Positions 1-4,894 of a stretch of 9,093 bases of DNA are shown here, one piece after another. Both the position numbers and the translations under genes were made by a program. Within the stretch, counting starts at the first letter, position 1; the number at the start of each line of letters is the position of its first letter. Location: assembly GCA_017480395.1 (NCBI GenBank), contig JAFVAS010000267.1, forward strand, positions 1 through 9,093. The letters run 5' to 3'. The notes beneath the pieces are model-generated. The model worked only from the letters and a program-made list of their open reading frames with translations. It did no database searches and was not told the origin of the DNA. The stretch is from Oscillospiraceae bacterium (GTDB taxonomy: Bacteria; Bacillota; Clostridia; Oscillospirales; Oscillospiraceae).

Positions 1-1
1 C

Positions 2-142
2 TTCGGCAATGTGATGGGCATGGGGGTCGCAGGCTATTGGCTGGGCAACACGCTGGCGGGGTACACCTCGGTGGCACTGAGCGCGCCCTACTTCTTCAGC
101 GGCGCGTGGAAGCGCAAAAAACTGGTACTGACGGACGAATAG
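2..142 (+). CDS. C-terminal end of an unrecognised, probably membrane protein (partial)
   Basis: An open frame enters from the left edge and ends at TAG 140-142, giving 46 visible residues. The fragment is rich in Gly, Ala, Leu, Tyr and Phe (for example GVAGYWLGNTLAGYTS, then APYFFSGAW) and ends in a basic then acidic tail (KRKKLVLTDE). This would fit a last membrane segment with a short cytoplasmic tail. I do not recognise the family, and the start lies outside the window. The next gene begins 21 bases downstream behind its own ribosome binding site, so the two are probably cotranscribed. The frame uses the same GC-ending codons as its neighbours. An overlapping frame from 37 is a shadow. 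Confidence 0.6.
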   Translation, partial: FGNVMGMGVAGYWLGNTLAGYTSVALSAPYFFSGAWKRKKLVLTDE

Positions 143-163
143 GAGAGGAAAGGAGAGCGGGAT

Positions 164-469
164 ATGCTGCGGGAACATCACAGCTTTTTTCTGCCCAATC
201 TGTTGAGCTTCACCAACGGCAACACCTACCTGGGCAGCTTTCTCGGCCTGCGCTTTCGGGTCAAGCCCGCCGAGCAGGAGCGGGACGGCGAGAAGCGGGC
301 GGTGCTGGAGTGCCTGTGCTGGTACGGGGAGTACTGCCTGGAGGAGAGCGAGGTCGTGGCGGAGGAGGTCTTCCCGCTGGACGAGCAGGGGAGAGAGCAG
401 GTCGTCGACTGGCTGGAGGCGCAGTGGCAGGCCATGCCCAAGCCGGAGGGGGCGCAAGCTGAGGCTTGA
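164..469 (+). CDS. Small uncharacterised protein, 101 aa
   Basis: ATG 164 follows a purine-rich AGGAAAGGAGAG stretch (147-158) that gives a good Shine-Dalgarno at normal spacing, so this start is well supported. The product is a soluble, acidic protein with no signal peptide or membrane segment. Its N-terminal part (residues 8-33) is aromatic and Gly/Asn-rich (FFLPNLLSFTNGNTYLGSF, then LRFRVKP). Its second half (residues 43-92) looks helical and Glu-rich, with three Cys at about 50, 52 and 58 and a WLEAQW segment near the end. It resembles small conserved hypotheticals I associate with gut Clostridia, but I cannot assign a function. No terminator follows. Its TGA stop lies inside the -35 box of the thiT riboswitch promoter, so read-through transcripts would meet the riboswitch terminator. 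Confidence 0.7.
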   Translation: MLREHHSFFLPNLLSFTNGNTYLGSFLGLRFRVKPAEQERDGEKRAVLECLCWYGEYCLEESEVVAEEVFPLDEQGREQVVDWLEAQWQAMPKPEGAQAEA

Positions 470-493
470 CATCCGGAAGGATCGGATTATAAT
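466..493 (+). promoter_or_regulatory. Sigma-A promoter for the TPP riboswitch and thiT
   Basis: A perfect TTGACA (466-471) and a perfect TATAAT (488-493) are separated by 16 bases. Transcription should start near 500, about 25 bases before the TPP aptamer. The -35 box overlaps the last codons and TGA stop (467-469) of the preceding small gene, which is unusually tight packing. Both hexamers match consensus, so basal transcription should be strong and control would lie downstream in the riboswitch. Confidence 0.88.
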
Positions 494-523
494 AAGGTAA
501 GACCGCAAGGCCACAACAGCATA

Positions 524-618
524 GACAGGGGCGCTGGGGGCAACCCCGGCTGAGATTGGAGCCTATGGCGGCTCCAGGCACCTTGAACCTGATCCGGGTA
601 ATGCCGGCGTAGGAAGTC
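524..618 (+). promoter_or_regulatory. TPP riboswitch (THI box) aptamer
   Basis: The aptamer shows the conserved THI-box blocks in order: GGGGCGC (528-534), CTGAGA (550-555), ACCTTGAACCTGAT (580-593) and AATGCCGGCGTAGG (600-613). A variable 7-bp hairpin pairs TGGAGCC (557-563) with GGCTCCA (570-576), and a short closing stem pairs GAC 524-526 with GTC 616-618. Thiamine pyrophosphate binding is expected to let the terminator at 640-676 form and so shut off thiT. Position between a consensus promoter and a thiamine transporter fits this exactly. Aptamer edges are approximate. Confidence 0.95.
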
Positions 619-639
619 GAATCTGTATTCATCGTTTCG

Positions 640-676
640 TACCGCAATGCGCCGTTTGAGCATTGCGGTACTTTTT
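640..676 (+). terminator. Riboswitch-controlled intrinsic terminator (expression platform)
   Basis: TACCGCAATGC (640-650) pairs perfectly with GCATTGCGGTA (660-670) around a 9-base loop, followed by CTTTTTATTA. This is a classic rho-independent terminator between the aptamer and thiT. A competing pairing is visible: CGGCGTA (605-611, inside the aptamer) with TGCGCCG (648-654, terminator stem and loop), including one G-U pair. That could act as antiterminator when TPP is absent; this part is inference. Confidence 0.88.
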
Positions 677-695
677 ATTAAAGGAGCGATTTCGC

Positions 696-1247
696 ATGAA
701 ACGCACAAAGACCCGCGCCCTCGTGGAGGGGGCCATCCTGGTGGCGCTGGCCACCGCCCTGAGCTATGTCAAGCTCTTTGAGCTGCCCCAGGGGGGCAGC
801 ATCTGCATCGGCATGCTGCCCATCTTCCTCTACTGCATCCGCTGGGGCTGGAAGGACGGCTTCATCGCCAGCTTCGCCTACGGCCTGCTCCAACTGATTT
901 TTGACGGCGCCTATGCCTGGGGCCCCTGGTCCATGCTGCTGGACTATCTTGTGGCCTTTGCCGTCCTGGGTGTGGCCGGCTTCTTCTGGAAGAACAGGGC
1001 CGGACTGTTCATCGGCACCGTGGTGGGCTGCATCTGCCGCTTTGTCATCCACTTCATCAGCGGCATCACCATCTACCGCATCTATGAGCCCACCGAGGTG
1101 CTCAACCACGTCTACACCAACCCCTATCTCTATTCCGCCGTCTACAACGGCAGCTATGTGCTCATCGACATGATCCTCTGCCTGGTCATCTTCGCCATCC
1201 TCTATAAGCCGCTGAACAAGTACATCACCGCCCAGGACCTGGCATAA
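696..1247 (+). CDS. thiT: ThiT, thiamine-binding S component of an ECF transporter
   Basis: This 183-aa integral membrane protein is the substrate-specific subunit of an energy-coupling factor transporter. It captures thiamine and works with a shared EcfA-EcfA'-EcfT module that is not in this window. About six hydrophobic segments span the protein. Family hallmarks include LFELPQGGSI (residues 27-36), LLDYLVAF (81-88), RFVIHFISG (115-123) and the C-terminal YSAVYNGSY (146-154), which carries the aromatic and Asn residues typical of the thiamine pocket. Length matches the ThiT/YuaJ family. The start is ATG 696 with AAGGAG (681-686) at 9 bases. A possible upstream TTG at 663 lies inside the terminator hairpin and is rejected. 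The gene is controlled by the TPP riboswitch and stands as a single-gene unit. Confidence 0.95.
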   Translation: MKRTKTRALVEGAILVALATALSYVKLFELPQGGSICIGMLPIFLYCIRWGWKDGFIASFAYGLLQLIFDGAYAWGPWSMLLDYLVAFAVLGVAGFFWKNRAGLFIGTVVGCICRFVIHFISGITIYRIYEPTEVLNHVYTNPYLYSAVYNGSYVLIDMILCLVIFAILYKPLNKYITAQDLA

Positions 1248-1263
1248 CGGAAGCAAATCATCT

Positions 1264-1292
1264 GGGGACGCCCCGACGGGGCGTCCCCTTTT
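1264..1292 (+). terminator. Intrinsic terminator after thiT
   Basis: GGGGACGCCCC (1264-1274) and GGGGCGTCCCC (1278-1288) form a perfect 11-bp GC-rich stem with a 3-base loop, followed by TTTT. It sits 17 bases after the thiT stop and isolates thiT from mreB. Confidence 0.93.
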
Positions 1293-1351
1293 GCGTGCCG
1301 AGGGGAGGGGAACGCTGTCAGAAAAATTTTTTGAATTGTTACAGGTTGTAG

Positions 1352-1380
1352 TTGAAAATCCAATTGCGCGCCGCTATAAT
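1352..1380 (+). promoter_or_regulatory. Sigma-A promoter of mreB
   Basis: TTGAAA (1352-1357) and a perfect TATAAT (1375-1380) are separated by 17 bases in an AT-rich gap, with an A/T tract just upstream (1321-1336) that could act as an UP element. Transcription should start near 1387, giving a leader of about 67 bases before the ATG at 1454. Confidence 0.87.
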
Positions 1381-1400
1381 ATATTATGTTGACTAAATGG

Positions 1401-1419
1401 AACCGGCTCCAAGCCGGTT
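1401..1419 (+). repeat. Hairpin / inverted repeat in the mreB leader
   Basis: AACCGGCT (1401-1408) and AGCCGGTT (1412-1419) are perfect inverted copies around a 3-base CCA. The repeat lies about 14 bases after the predicted transcription start and 34 bases before the mreB ATG. No T-run follows, so it is not a terminator. It could stabilise the 5' end of the mRNA or be a symmetric operator; the sequence does not decide between these. Confidence 0.7.
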
Positions 1420-1453
1420 GAAATAGATTCCTGTTGGATGTTGGGGTGTTCCT

Positions 1454-2485
1454 ATGTTTGGCTTGACGCGTGATATTGGTATTGATCTGGGTACCGCATC
1501 GATTTTGGTCTATGTGCGGGGACGGGGCATTGTGCTCCGGGAGCCCAGCGTGGTGGCAATGGATAAAAATACCGGAAGGCTGCTGAAGGTGGGCTCCGAG
1601 GCCCAGAAGATGCTGGGGCGCACGCCGGGCAATATCGTCGCCATCCGCCCCATGCGGGAGGGGGTCATCTCCGACTACGACATGACGGAGCGCATGCTCC
1701 GGGAGTTCATCCGCAAGGTGGTGCCCTTCCGGCTGCTCAAGCCCCGGGTGGTGATCTGCGTGCCCAGCGGCATCACCGAGGTGGAGGAGCGCGCCGTCAT
1801 CGACGCCGGCATCCAGGCCGGGGCCCGCAAGGTCTACCTGATCGAGGAGCCGGTGGCCGCCGCCGTGGGCGCGGGCATCGACATCAACCGCCCCGAGGGC
1901 CATCTGGTGGTGGACATCGGCGGCGGCACCACCGATATCGCCGTCATCTCCCTGGGCGGCGTGGTGGAGTCCGAGTCCATCAAGGTGGCCGGCGACAAGT
2001 TTGATGAGGCCATCATCAAGTACATCCGCCGCAAGCACAACGTGCTCATCGGTGAGCGCACGGCGGAGGAGCTGAAGCTGGCCATCGGCTGCGTCTACCA
2101 GAAGCCGGAGGAAGAGGTGGTGGAGGTTAAGGGCCGCTGCCTTATGACCGGCCTGCCCCGGGTGTTCCAGATCTCCGCCACCGAGATGATCGAGGCCTTT
2201 GAGGAACCTGCCACCCAGATCCTGGAGGCGGTGCACAGCGTGCTGGAGCGCACCCCGCCCGAGCTGGTGGCCGACATCTCCTCCAACGGCATTGTGATGA
2301 CCGGCGGCGGCAGCCTGCTCTGGGGCTTTGACAAGCTGATCGAGTCCCACACCGGCATCGAGACCGCCGTGGCGGAGGACGCCATCTCCTGCGTCGCCTT
2401 CGGCACCGGCAGCAGCCTGGAGAACCTCTCCCATATGCAGGACGGCACCGTGAATCTCAGCCGCCGCCGCCAGCTCAAACTTTAA
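1454..2485 (+). CDS. mreB: MreB/Mbl-family actin-like rod-shape protein
   Basis: This 343-aa bacterial actin binds ATP, polymerises on the inner membrane face and guides lateral peptidoglycan synthesis. The actin fold motifs are all present: phosphate-1 IGIDLGTAS (residues 8-16), the connecting segment with LIEEPVAAAVGAG (129-141, catalytic Glu about 131), phosphate-2 DIGGGTTD (154-161), KVAGDKFDEAIIKY (177-190), HNVLIGERTAEELK (195-208) and the adenosine motif GIVMTGGGSLL (279-289). Length is normal. The short amphipathic start MFGLTR could be the membrane anchor. The ATG is preceded by GGGGTG at 1443-1448, a modest ribosome site. MreB, Mbl and MreBH are hard to separate by eye; the IDLGTASILV and GIVLREPSVVA wording leans slightly to Mbl. 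No mreC or mreD follows; a terminator does, so this is a single-gene unit beside the dcw cluster. Confidence 0.95.
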   Translation: MFGLTRDIGIDLGTASILVYVRGRGIVLREPSVVAMDKNTGRLLKVGSEAQKMLGRTPGNIVAIRPMREGVISDYDMTERMLREFIRKVVPFRLLKPRVVICVPSGITEVEERAVIDAGIQAGARKVYLIEEPVAAAVGAGIDINRPEGHLVVDIGGGTTDIAVISLGGVVESESIKVAGDKFDEAIIKYIRRKHNVLIGERTAEELKLAIGCVYQKPEEEVVEVKGRCLMTGLPRVFQISATEMIEAFEEPATQILEAVHSVLERTPPELVADISSNGIVMTGGGSLLWGFDKLIESHTGIETAVAEDAISCVAFGTGSSLENLSHMQDGTVNLSRRRQLKL

Positions 2486-2509
2486 AAATCCATATCTGGT
2501 ATCCAAATT

Positions 2510-2545
2510 CGGAGCGGACACTACATCTTGTGCCCGCTCCGTTTT
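2510..2545 (+). terminator. Intrinsic terminator after mreB
   Basis: CGGAGCGG (2510-2517) pairs with CCGCTCCG (2534-2541). The stem extends inward past one A-C mismatch by three more pairs (CAC 2519-2521 with GTG 2530-2532) around an 8-base loop. TTTTGTTACCTTTTG follows. It lies 24 bases after the mreB stop and separates mreB from the mraZ transcription unit. Confidence 0.88.
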
Positions 2546-2670
2546 GTTACCTTTTGTAAGGAACTTTTTTCAGGGAAAAGCGGGGGAAAAACAGAGCTTT
2601 TTCTGCGAATTACGAACGAACCTATGGGTGGACTCCACAATAATTTTTCAAAAAAATTCATAAAAGGGGG

Positions 2671-2699
2671 TTGCTTTTTTATTATGTAAATTATATACT
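2671..2699 (+). promoter_or_regulatory. Promoter of the mraZ/dcw operon
   Basis: TTGCTT (2671-2676) and TATACT (2694-2699) are spaced by 17 bases, with an A/T-rich tract (2641-2665) upstream that resembles an UP element. Transcription would start near 2706. A second, overlapping choice is TTCATA (2657-2662), 17 bases, TATTAT (2680-2685), with a start near 2692. I cannot choose between them from sequence alone, but either puts the MraZ-box repeats in or next to the first transcribed bases. The stretch 2546-2640 before it holds no gene and no other clear signal. Confidence 0.65.
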
Positions 2700-2710
2700 A
2701 GGGAGGAGTA

Positions 2711-2730
2711 GTGGAGCAAAGTGGAGCAAA
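2711..2730 (+). promoter_or_regulatory. Tandem MraZ-box repeats (probable MraZ operator)
   Basis: The decamer GTGGAGCAAA occurs twice in perfect tandem (2711-2720 and 2721-2730). MraZ is known to bind short direct repeats with a GTGG or TGGG core at about 10-bp spacing, one helical turn, in front of its own gene, so this is the expected autoregulatory site. Further GTGG cores occur nearby on the opposite strand, at 2734-2737 and 2745-2748 (read as CCAC on +), and as a palindrome GTGGACTCCAC at 2628-2638. Bound MraZ would sit on or just after the predicted start point, which suggests repression. Confidence 0.8.
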
Positions 2731-2767
2731 AACCCACGATTGATCCACACAGGGGAGGAGGGAGCAC

Positions 2768-3208
2768 ATGACTGGCATATTTGAGCACACCATCGACGCC
2801 AAGGGCCGTCTGTTCATTCCCTCCAAGCTCCGGGAGGAGCTGGGCGCGAAGTTCCACATCGCCATCGGCTCCAACCGGGACGAGAACGGCGAGCCGTGCA
2901 AATACCTTGTCCTCTATCCCGACGCCGCCTGGCGGCAGCTGGAGGAGAAGATCAACGCCCTCCCCTCGGGACAGGCCTCCCTGGCCGACGTGCTGTTCGC
3001 CTTCGCCTCCCCCTGCGAGCCGGACAGCCAGAGCCGCATCCTGGTGCCCCAGCCCCTGCGGGAGTACGCGGGGCTGAAGCGGGACGTGGTCATCACCGGC
3101 AGCAGCAACAAGGCCAAGATCTGGGATCGCGAGTCCTGGGAGAAGCGCTCCAAGCCGCAGCTGGACGCCGGCAAGGTGGCGGACATGTTCGACCTGCTGG
3201 GCCTGTAA
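2768..3208 (+). CDS. mraZ: MraZ, transcriptional regulator of the dcw cluster
   Basis: This 146-aa protein contains two AbrB-like swapped-hairpin halves that assemble into a ring and bind repeats in front of the dcw operon. The first half carries the conserved DxxxR motif DAKGR (residues 10-14) followed by LFIPSKLRE. The second carries DSQSR (86-90) followed by ILVPQPLREYAGL. The usual second motif is D-K-x-G-R, so this copy is somewhat diverged while keeping the key Asp and Arg. A short polar segment around residues 35-43 (SNRDENGEP) looks like an insertion relative to the Bacillus protein. The start is fixed by a strong GGGAGGAGGGAG (2753-2764) just before the ATG. It is the first gene of the operon; the rsmH ATG follows after only 3 bases. 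Confidence 0.95.
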   Translation: MTGIFEHTIDAKGRLFIPSKLREELGAKFHIAIGSNRDENGEPCKYLVLYPDAAWRQLEEKINALPSGQASLADVLFAFASPCEPDSQSRILVPQPLREYAGLKRDVVITGSSNKAKIWDRESWEKRSKPQLDAGKVADMFDLLGL

Positions 3209-3211
3209 TCC

Positions 3212-4147
3212 ATGGCGGAATACAAGCACTTTCCCGTGATGCTCCAGGAGTGCATCGAGGGGCTGAACATCCGTCCCGACGGAATTTATGTAGACGGCAC
3301 CCTGGGCCGCGCCGGTCACTCCCGGGAGATCGCCCGACGGCTCACCACCGGACGGCTGATCTGCATCGACCGGGATCAGGCGGCGCTGGACGCCGCGCCG
3401 GAGCGGCTGGGCGAGTGGATGGATCGGGTGACCCTGGTTCACGGCAACTTCCGGGACCTGGCCGACACCCTGGACGGCCTTCATATTCCCGGCGTGGACG
3501 GGATGCTCTTCGATTTGGGCGTCTCCTCTCCGCAGTTGGACGACGCCAGCCGGGGCTTCAGCTATATGCAGGACGCGCCGCTGGATATGCGCATGGATCA
3601 ATCGGACCCCCTCACCGCCTATGATGTGGTGAACACCTGGCCGCGGGAGGAGCTGCGGCGCATCCTGTTCCGCTACGGCGAGGAGAAGTGCGCCACCCAG
3701 ATCGCCGCCGCCATCGAGCGCAGACGGGCGGAAAAGCCCATCGAGACGACGCTGGAGCTGGTGGAGGTCATCCGCTCCGCCATGCCCGCCGCCGCCCTGC
3801 GGGAGAAGCAGCACCCGGCCAAGCGCACCTTCCAGGCCATCCGCAGCGCCGTCAATGACGAGCTCTCCGCGGTGGACGAGCTGCTCCAGGCCGCGGTGCC
3901 CCGGCTGAACAGCGGGGGACGGCTGTGCGTCATCTCCTTCCACTCCCTGGAGGATCGCATCGTCAAAACCGCCCTTCAGGGCTTCGCCAAGGGCTGCACC
4001 TGTCCACCGGATTTTCCGGTCTGCGTGTGCGGGAAGACCCCCCAGGTCAAATTGACCCCCAGAAAACCCATTCTGCCCTCCGCTCAGGAGCTGGCAGTCA
4101 ACCCCCGCTCCCGCAGCGCCAAGCTTCGGGTGGCGGAAAAGCTGTAA
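3212..4147 (+). CDS. rsmH: RsmH (MraW), 16S rRNA m4C1402 N4-methyltransferase
   Basis: This 311-aa S-adenosylmethionine-dependent enzyme N4-methylates C1402 of 16S rRNA in the decoding centre. Motifs are complete: HFPVMLQE (residues 6-13), the SAM loop DGTLGRAGHS (28-37), CIDRD (51-55), DLGVSSPQLD (101-110) with DMRMD (125-129), YGEEKCATQIA (155-165), HPAKRTFQAIRSAVNDEL (201-218), ISFHSLEDRIVK (241-252) and NPRSRSAKLR (297-306). The Cys-bearing GCTCPPDFPVCVCGKTP segment (261-277) is typical of Firmicutes RsmH. There is no clear ribosome binding site before ATG 3212, only 3 bases after the mraZ stop, so translation is probably coupled to mraZ. Length is normal. Confidence 0.96.
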   Translation: MAEYKHFPVMLQECIEGLNIRPDGIYVDGTLGRAGHSREIARRLTTGRLICIDRDQAALDAAPERLGEWMDRVTLVHGNFRDLADTLDGLHIPGVDGMLFDLGVSSPQLDDASRGFSYMQDAPLDMRMDQSDPLTAYDVVNTWPREELRRILFRYGEEKCATQIAAAIERRRAEKPIETTLELVEVIRSAMPAAALREKQHPAKRTFQAIRSAVNDELSAVDELLQAAVPRLNSGGRLCVISFHSLEDRIVKTALQGFAKGCTCPPDFPVCVCGKTPQVKLTPRKPILPSAQELAVNPRSRSAKLRVAEKL

Positions 4148-4172
4148 TCACAGGATAAAGGAGCTGATTGGA

Positions 4173-4736
4173 ATGGCCCGTCGTGACGTGTCCTCCCGCC
4201 GTGTTGTCCGGGCGACAAACGGCAGCAACGCCTATCAATTGAATTACGTCGGCGACACCGTTGCGGCGCCTGCTCCCCAGACCCGTCCCGTTGCCCAGCC
4301 CCGCACCCGCACCCGGGCGGTGCCCCGTGTGCAGGAGCGCACCCGCGTCAAGGTGCGCGTCCGGGAGCAGCAGGCCATCGCCCCCTTCGCCGTCTGCGGC
4401 TTCATGGCGGTGGTGGCCGTCGCCATCGTGCTGCTGCTGGGCTATGTGCGGCTGAACACCGTCTATGCCGAGACCGTCCAGCTCCAGCACCAGCTGACCC
4501 AGCTCCAGAGCGAGGGGGCCAACCTGGAGGCCCAGTATGAGGAGACCTTTGACCGCGAGACGCTGGAGCGCGCTGTCGCCATCGACGGCACCCTGATCAA
4601 CCCCACCGCGGAGCAGAGCGTCTACATCGACCTGTCCGAGCCGGACAACGCGGTGGTCTACGGCGGCGGGGGACAGAGCGGCCTGGCCCGTACCGTCGGC
4701 GAGTTCCTGGCCCTGGCGGTGGAATTTTTCCGCTGA
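4173..4736 (+). CDS. ftsL: FtsL-like divisome protein with a long basic N-terminal tail
   Basis: This 187-aa single-pass (type II) membrane protein has FtsL architecture and sits exactly in the ftsL position between rsmH and the class B PBP. FtsL partners with DivIC/FtsB and helps activate septal peptidoglycan synthesis. Residues 1-68 are cytoplasmic, very rich in Arg, Pro and Ala, and look disordered. A membrane segment follows at about 69-92 (VVAVAIVLLLGYV), then a coiled coil at about 95-127 (QLQHQLTQLQSEGANLEAQY). After a linker with a glycine run (164-167), an amphipathic helix ends the protein (about 170-187). It is longer than the Bacillus protein (about 117 aa). FtsL is poorly conserved in sequence, so the call rests on topology and position. 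AAAGGAG (4157-4163) fixes the start. Confidence 0.8.
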   Translation: MARRDVSSRRVVRATNGSNAYQLNYVGDTVAAPAPQTRPVAQPRTRTRAVPRVQERTRVKVRVREQQAIAPFAVCGFMAVVAVAIVLLLGYVRLNTVYAETVQLQHQLTQLQSEGANLEAQYEETFDRETLERAVAIDGTLINPTAEQSVYIDLSEPDNAVVYGGGGQSGLARTVGEFLALAVEFFR

Positions 4737-4750
4737 TGCCGCCATACACT
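4722..4750 (+). promoter_or_regulatory. Possible sporulation sigma-E promoter before the PBP gene
   Basis: GAATTTT (4722-4728), 14 bases, then CATACACT (4743-4750) is a close match to the Bacillus sigma-E consensus (about KMATATT, 13-15 bases, CATACAnT). Start would be near 4757, about 138 bases before the PBP gene ATG. The -35 lies in the last codons of ftsL. In Bacillus subtilis spoVD has its own sigma-E promoter, which makes this placement meaningful, but no sporulation gene is visible here to confirm it. Confidence 0.4.
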
Positions 4751-4774
4751 GAAAATGCCATAACAGATACACAG

Positions 4775-4810
4775 AGGGCGTAAGAGAGGATACATCTTCT
4801 TACGCCCTTT
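4775..4810 (+). terminator. Strong hairpin between ftsL and the PBP gene (terminator or attenuator)
   Basis: AGGGCGTAAGA (4775-4785) pairs perfectly with TCTTACGCCCT (4798-4808) around a 12-base loop, followed by only TTATGAGG. The stem is as good as the other terminators in the window, but the T-run is short. It may terminate only part of the transcripts, acting as an attenuator within the operon, or serve as an mRNA processing or stabilising structure. The rest of the 158-base gap (4737-4894) holds the possible sigma-E promoter and the PBP ribosome site. Confidence 0.6.
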
Positions 4811-4894
4811 ATGAGGTTCTTTGGTTTGATATCCCTCCGGTGCCAGATCGGAGCAAAACCCCGCATATCCCCGGAAAAGGAGGCGGAACACAAT

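Noticed and set aside
37..462. 141-codon + frame overlapping the first two genes
   Set aside because: It is Arg/Gly/Ala-rich shadow translation. The overlapping 101-codon frame has the ribosome site and a protein-like composition.
1202..2521. Long open frame on the - strand (about 439 codons) across mreB
   Set aside because: It mirrors the GC-rich third positions of the mreB frame, is rich in Asp, His and Gly as such shadows are, and has no domain or ribosome site. MreB on + is unmistakable.
2585..2602. GAAAAA / TTTTTC pairing upstream of mraZ
   Set aside because: It is a weak A/T-only stem in an AT-rich gap and probably chance.
2711..2743. Ten-codon frame from GTG 2711 to TGA 2741-2743 in the mraZ leader
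   Set aside because: Only 2 bases separate the GGGAGGAG from the GTG, too close for initiation, and the predicted start of transcription may lie within that site.
2896..3624. 242-codon + frame across mraZ and rsmH
   Set aside because: It is out of frame with both conserved genes and consists of low-complexity Arg/Gly/Pro/Ala sequence.
2648..3943. Long open frame on the - strand across mraZ and rsmH
   Set aside because: It is antisense to two clear genes, has low-complexity Gly/Gln/His/Leu composition, and runs through the mraZ promoter region.
4811..4894. Upstream start ATG 4811 for the PBP gene (28 extra residues)
   Set aside because: It directly abuts the hairpin and lacks a ribosome site, whereas ATG 4895 has a near-perfect AAAGGAGG.
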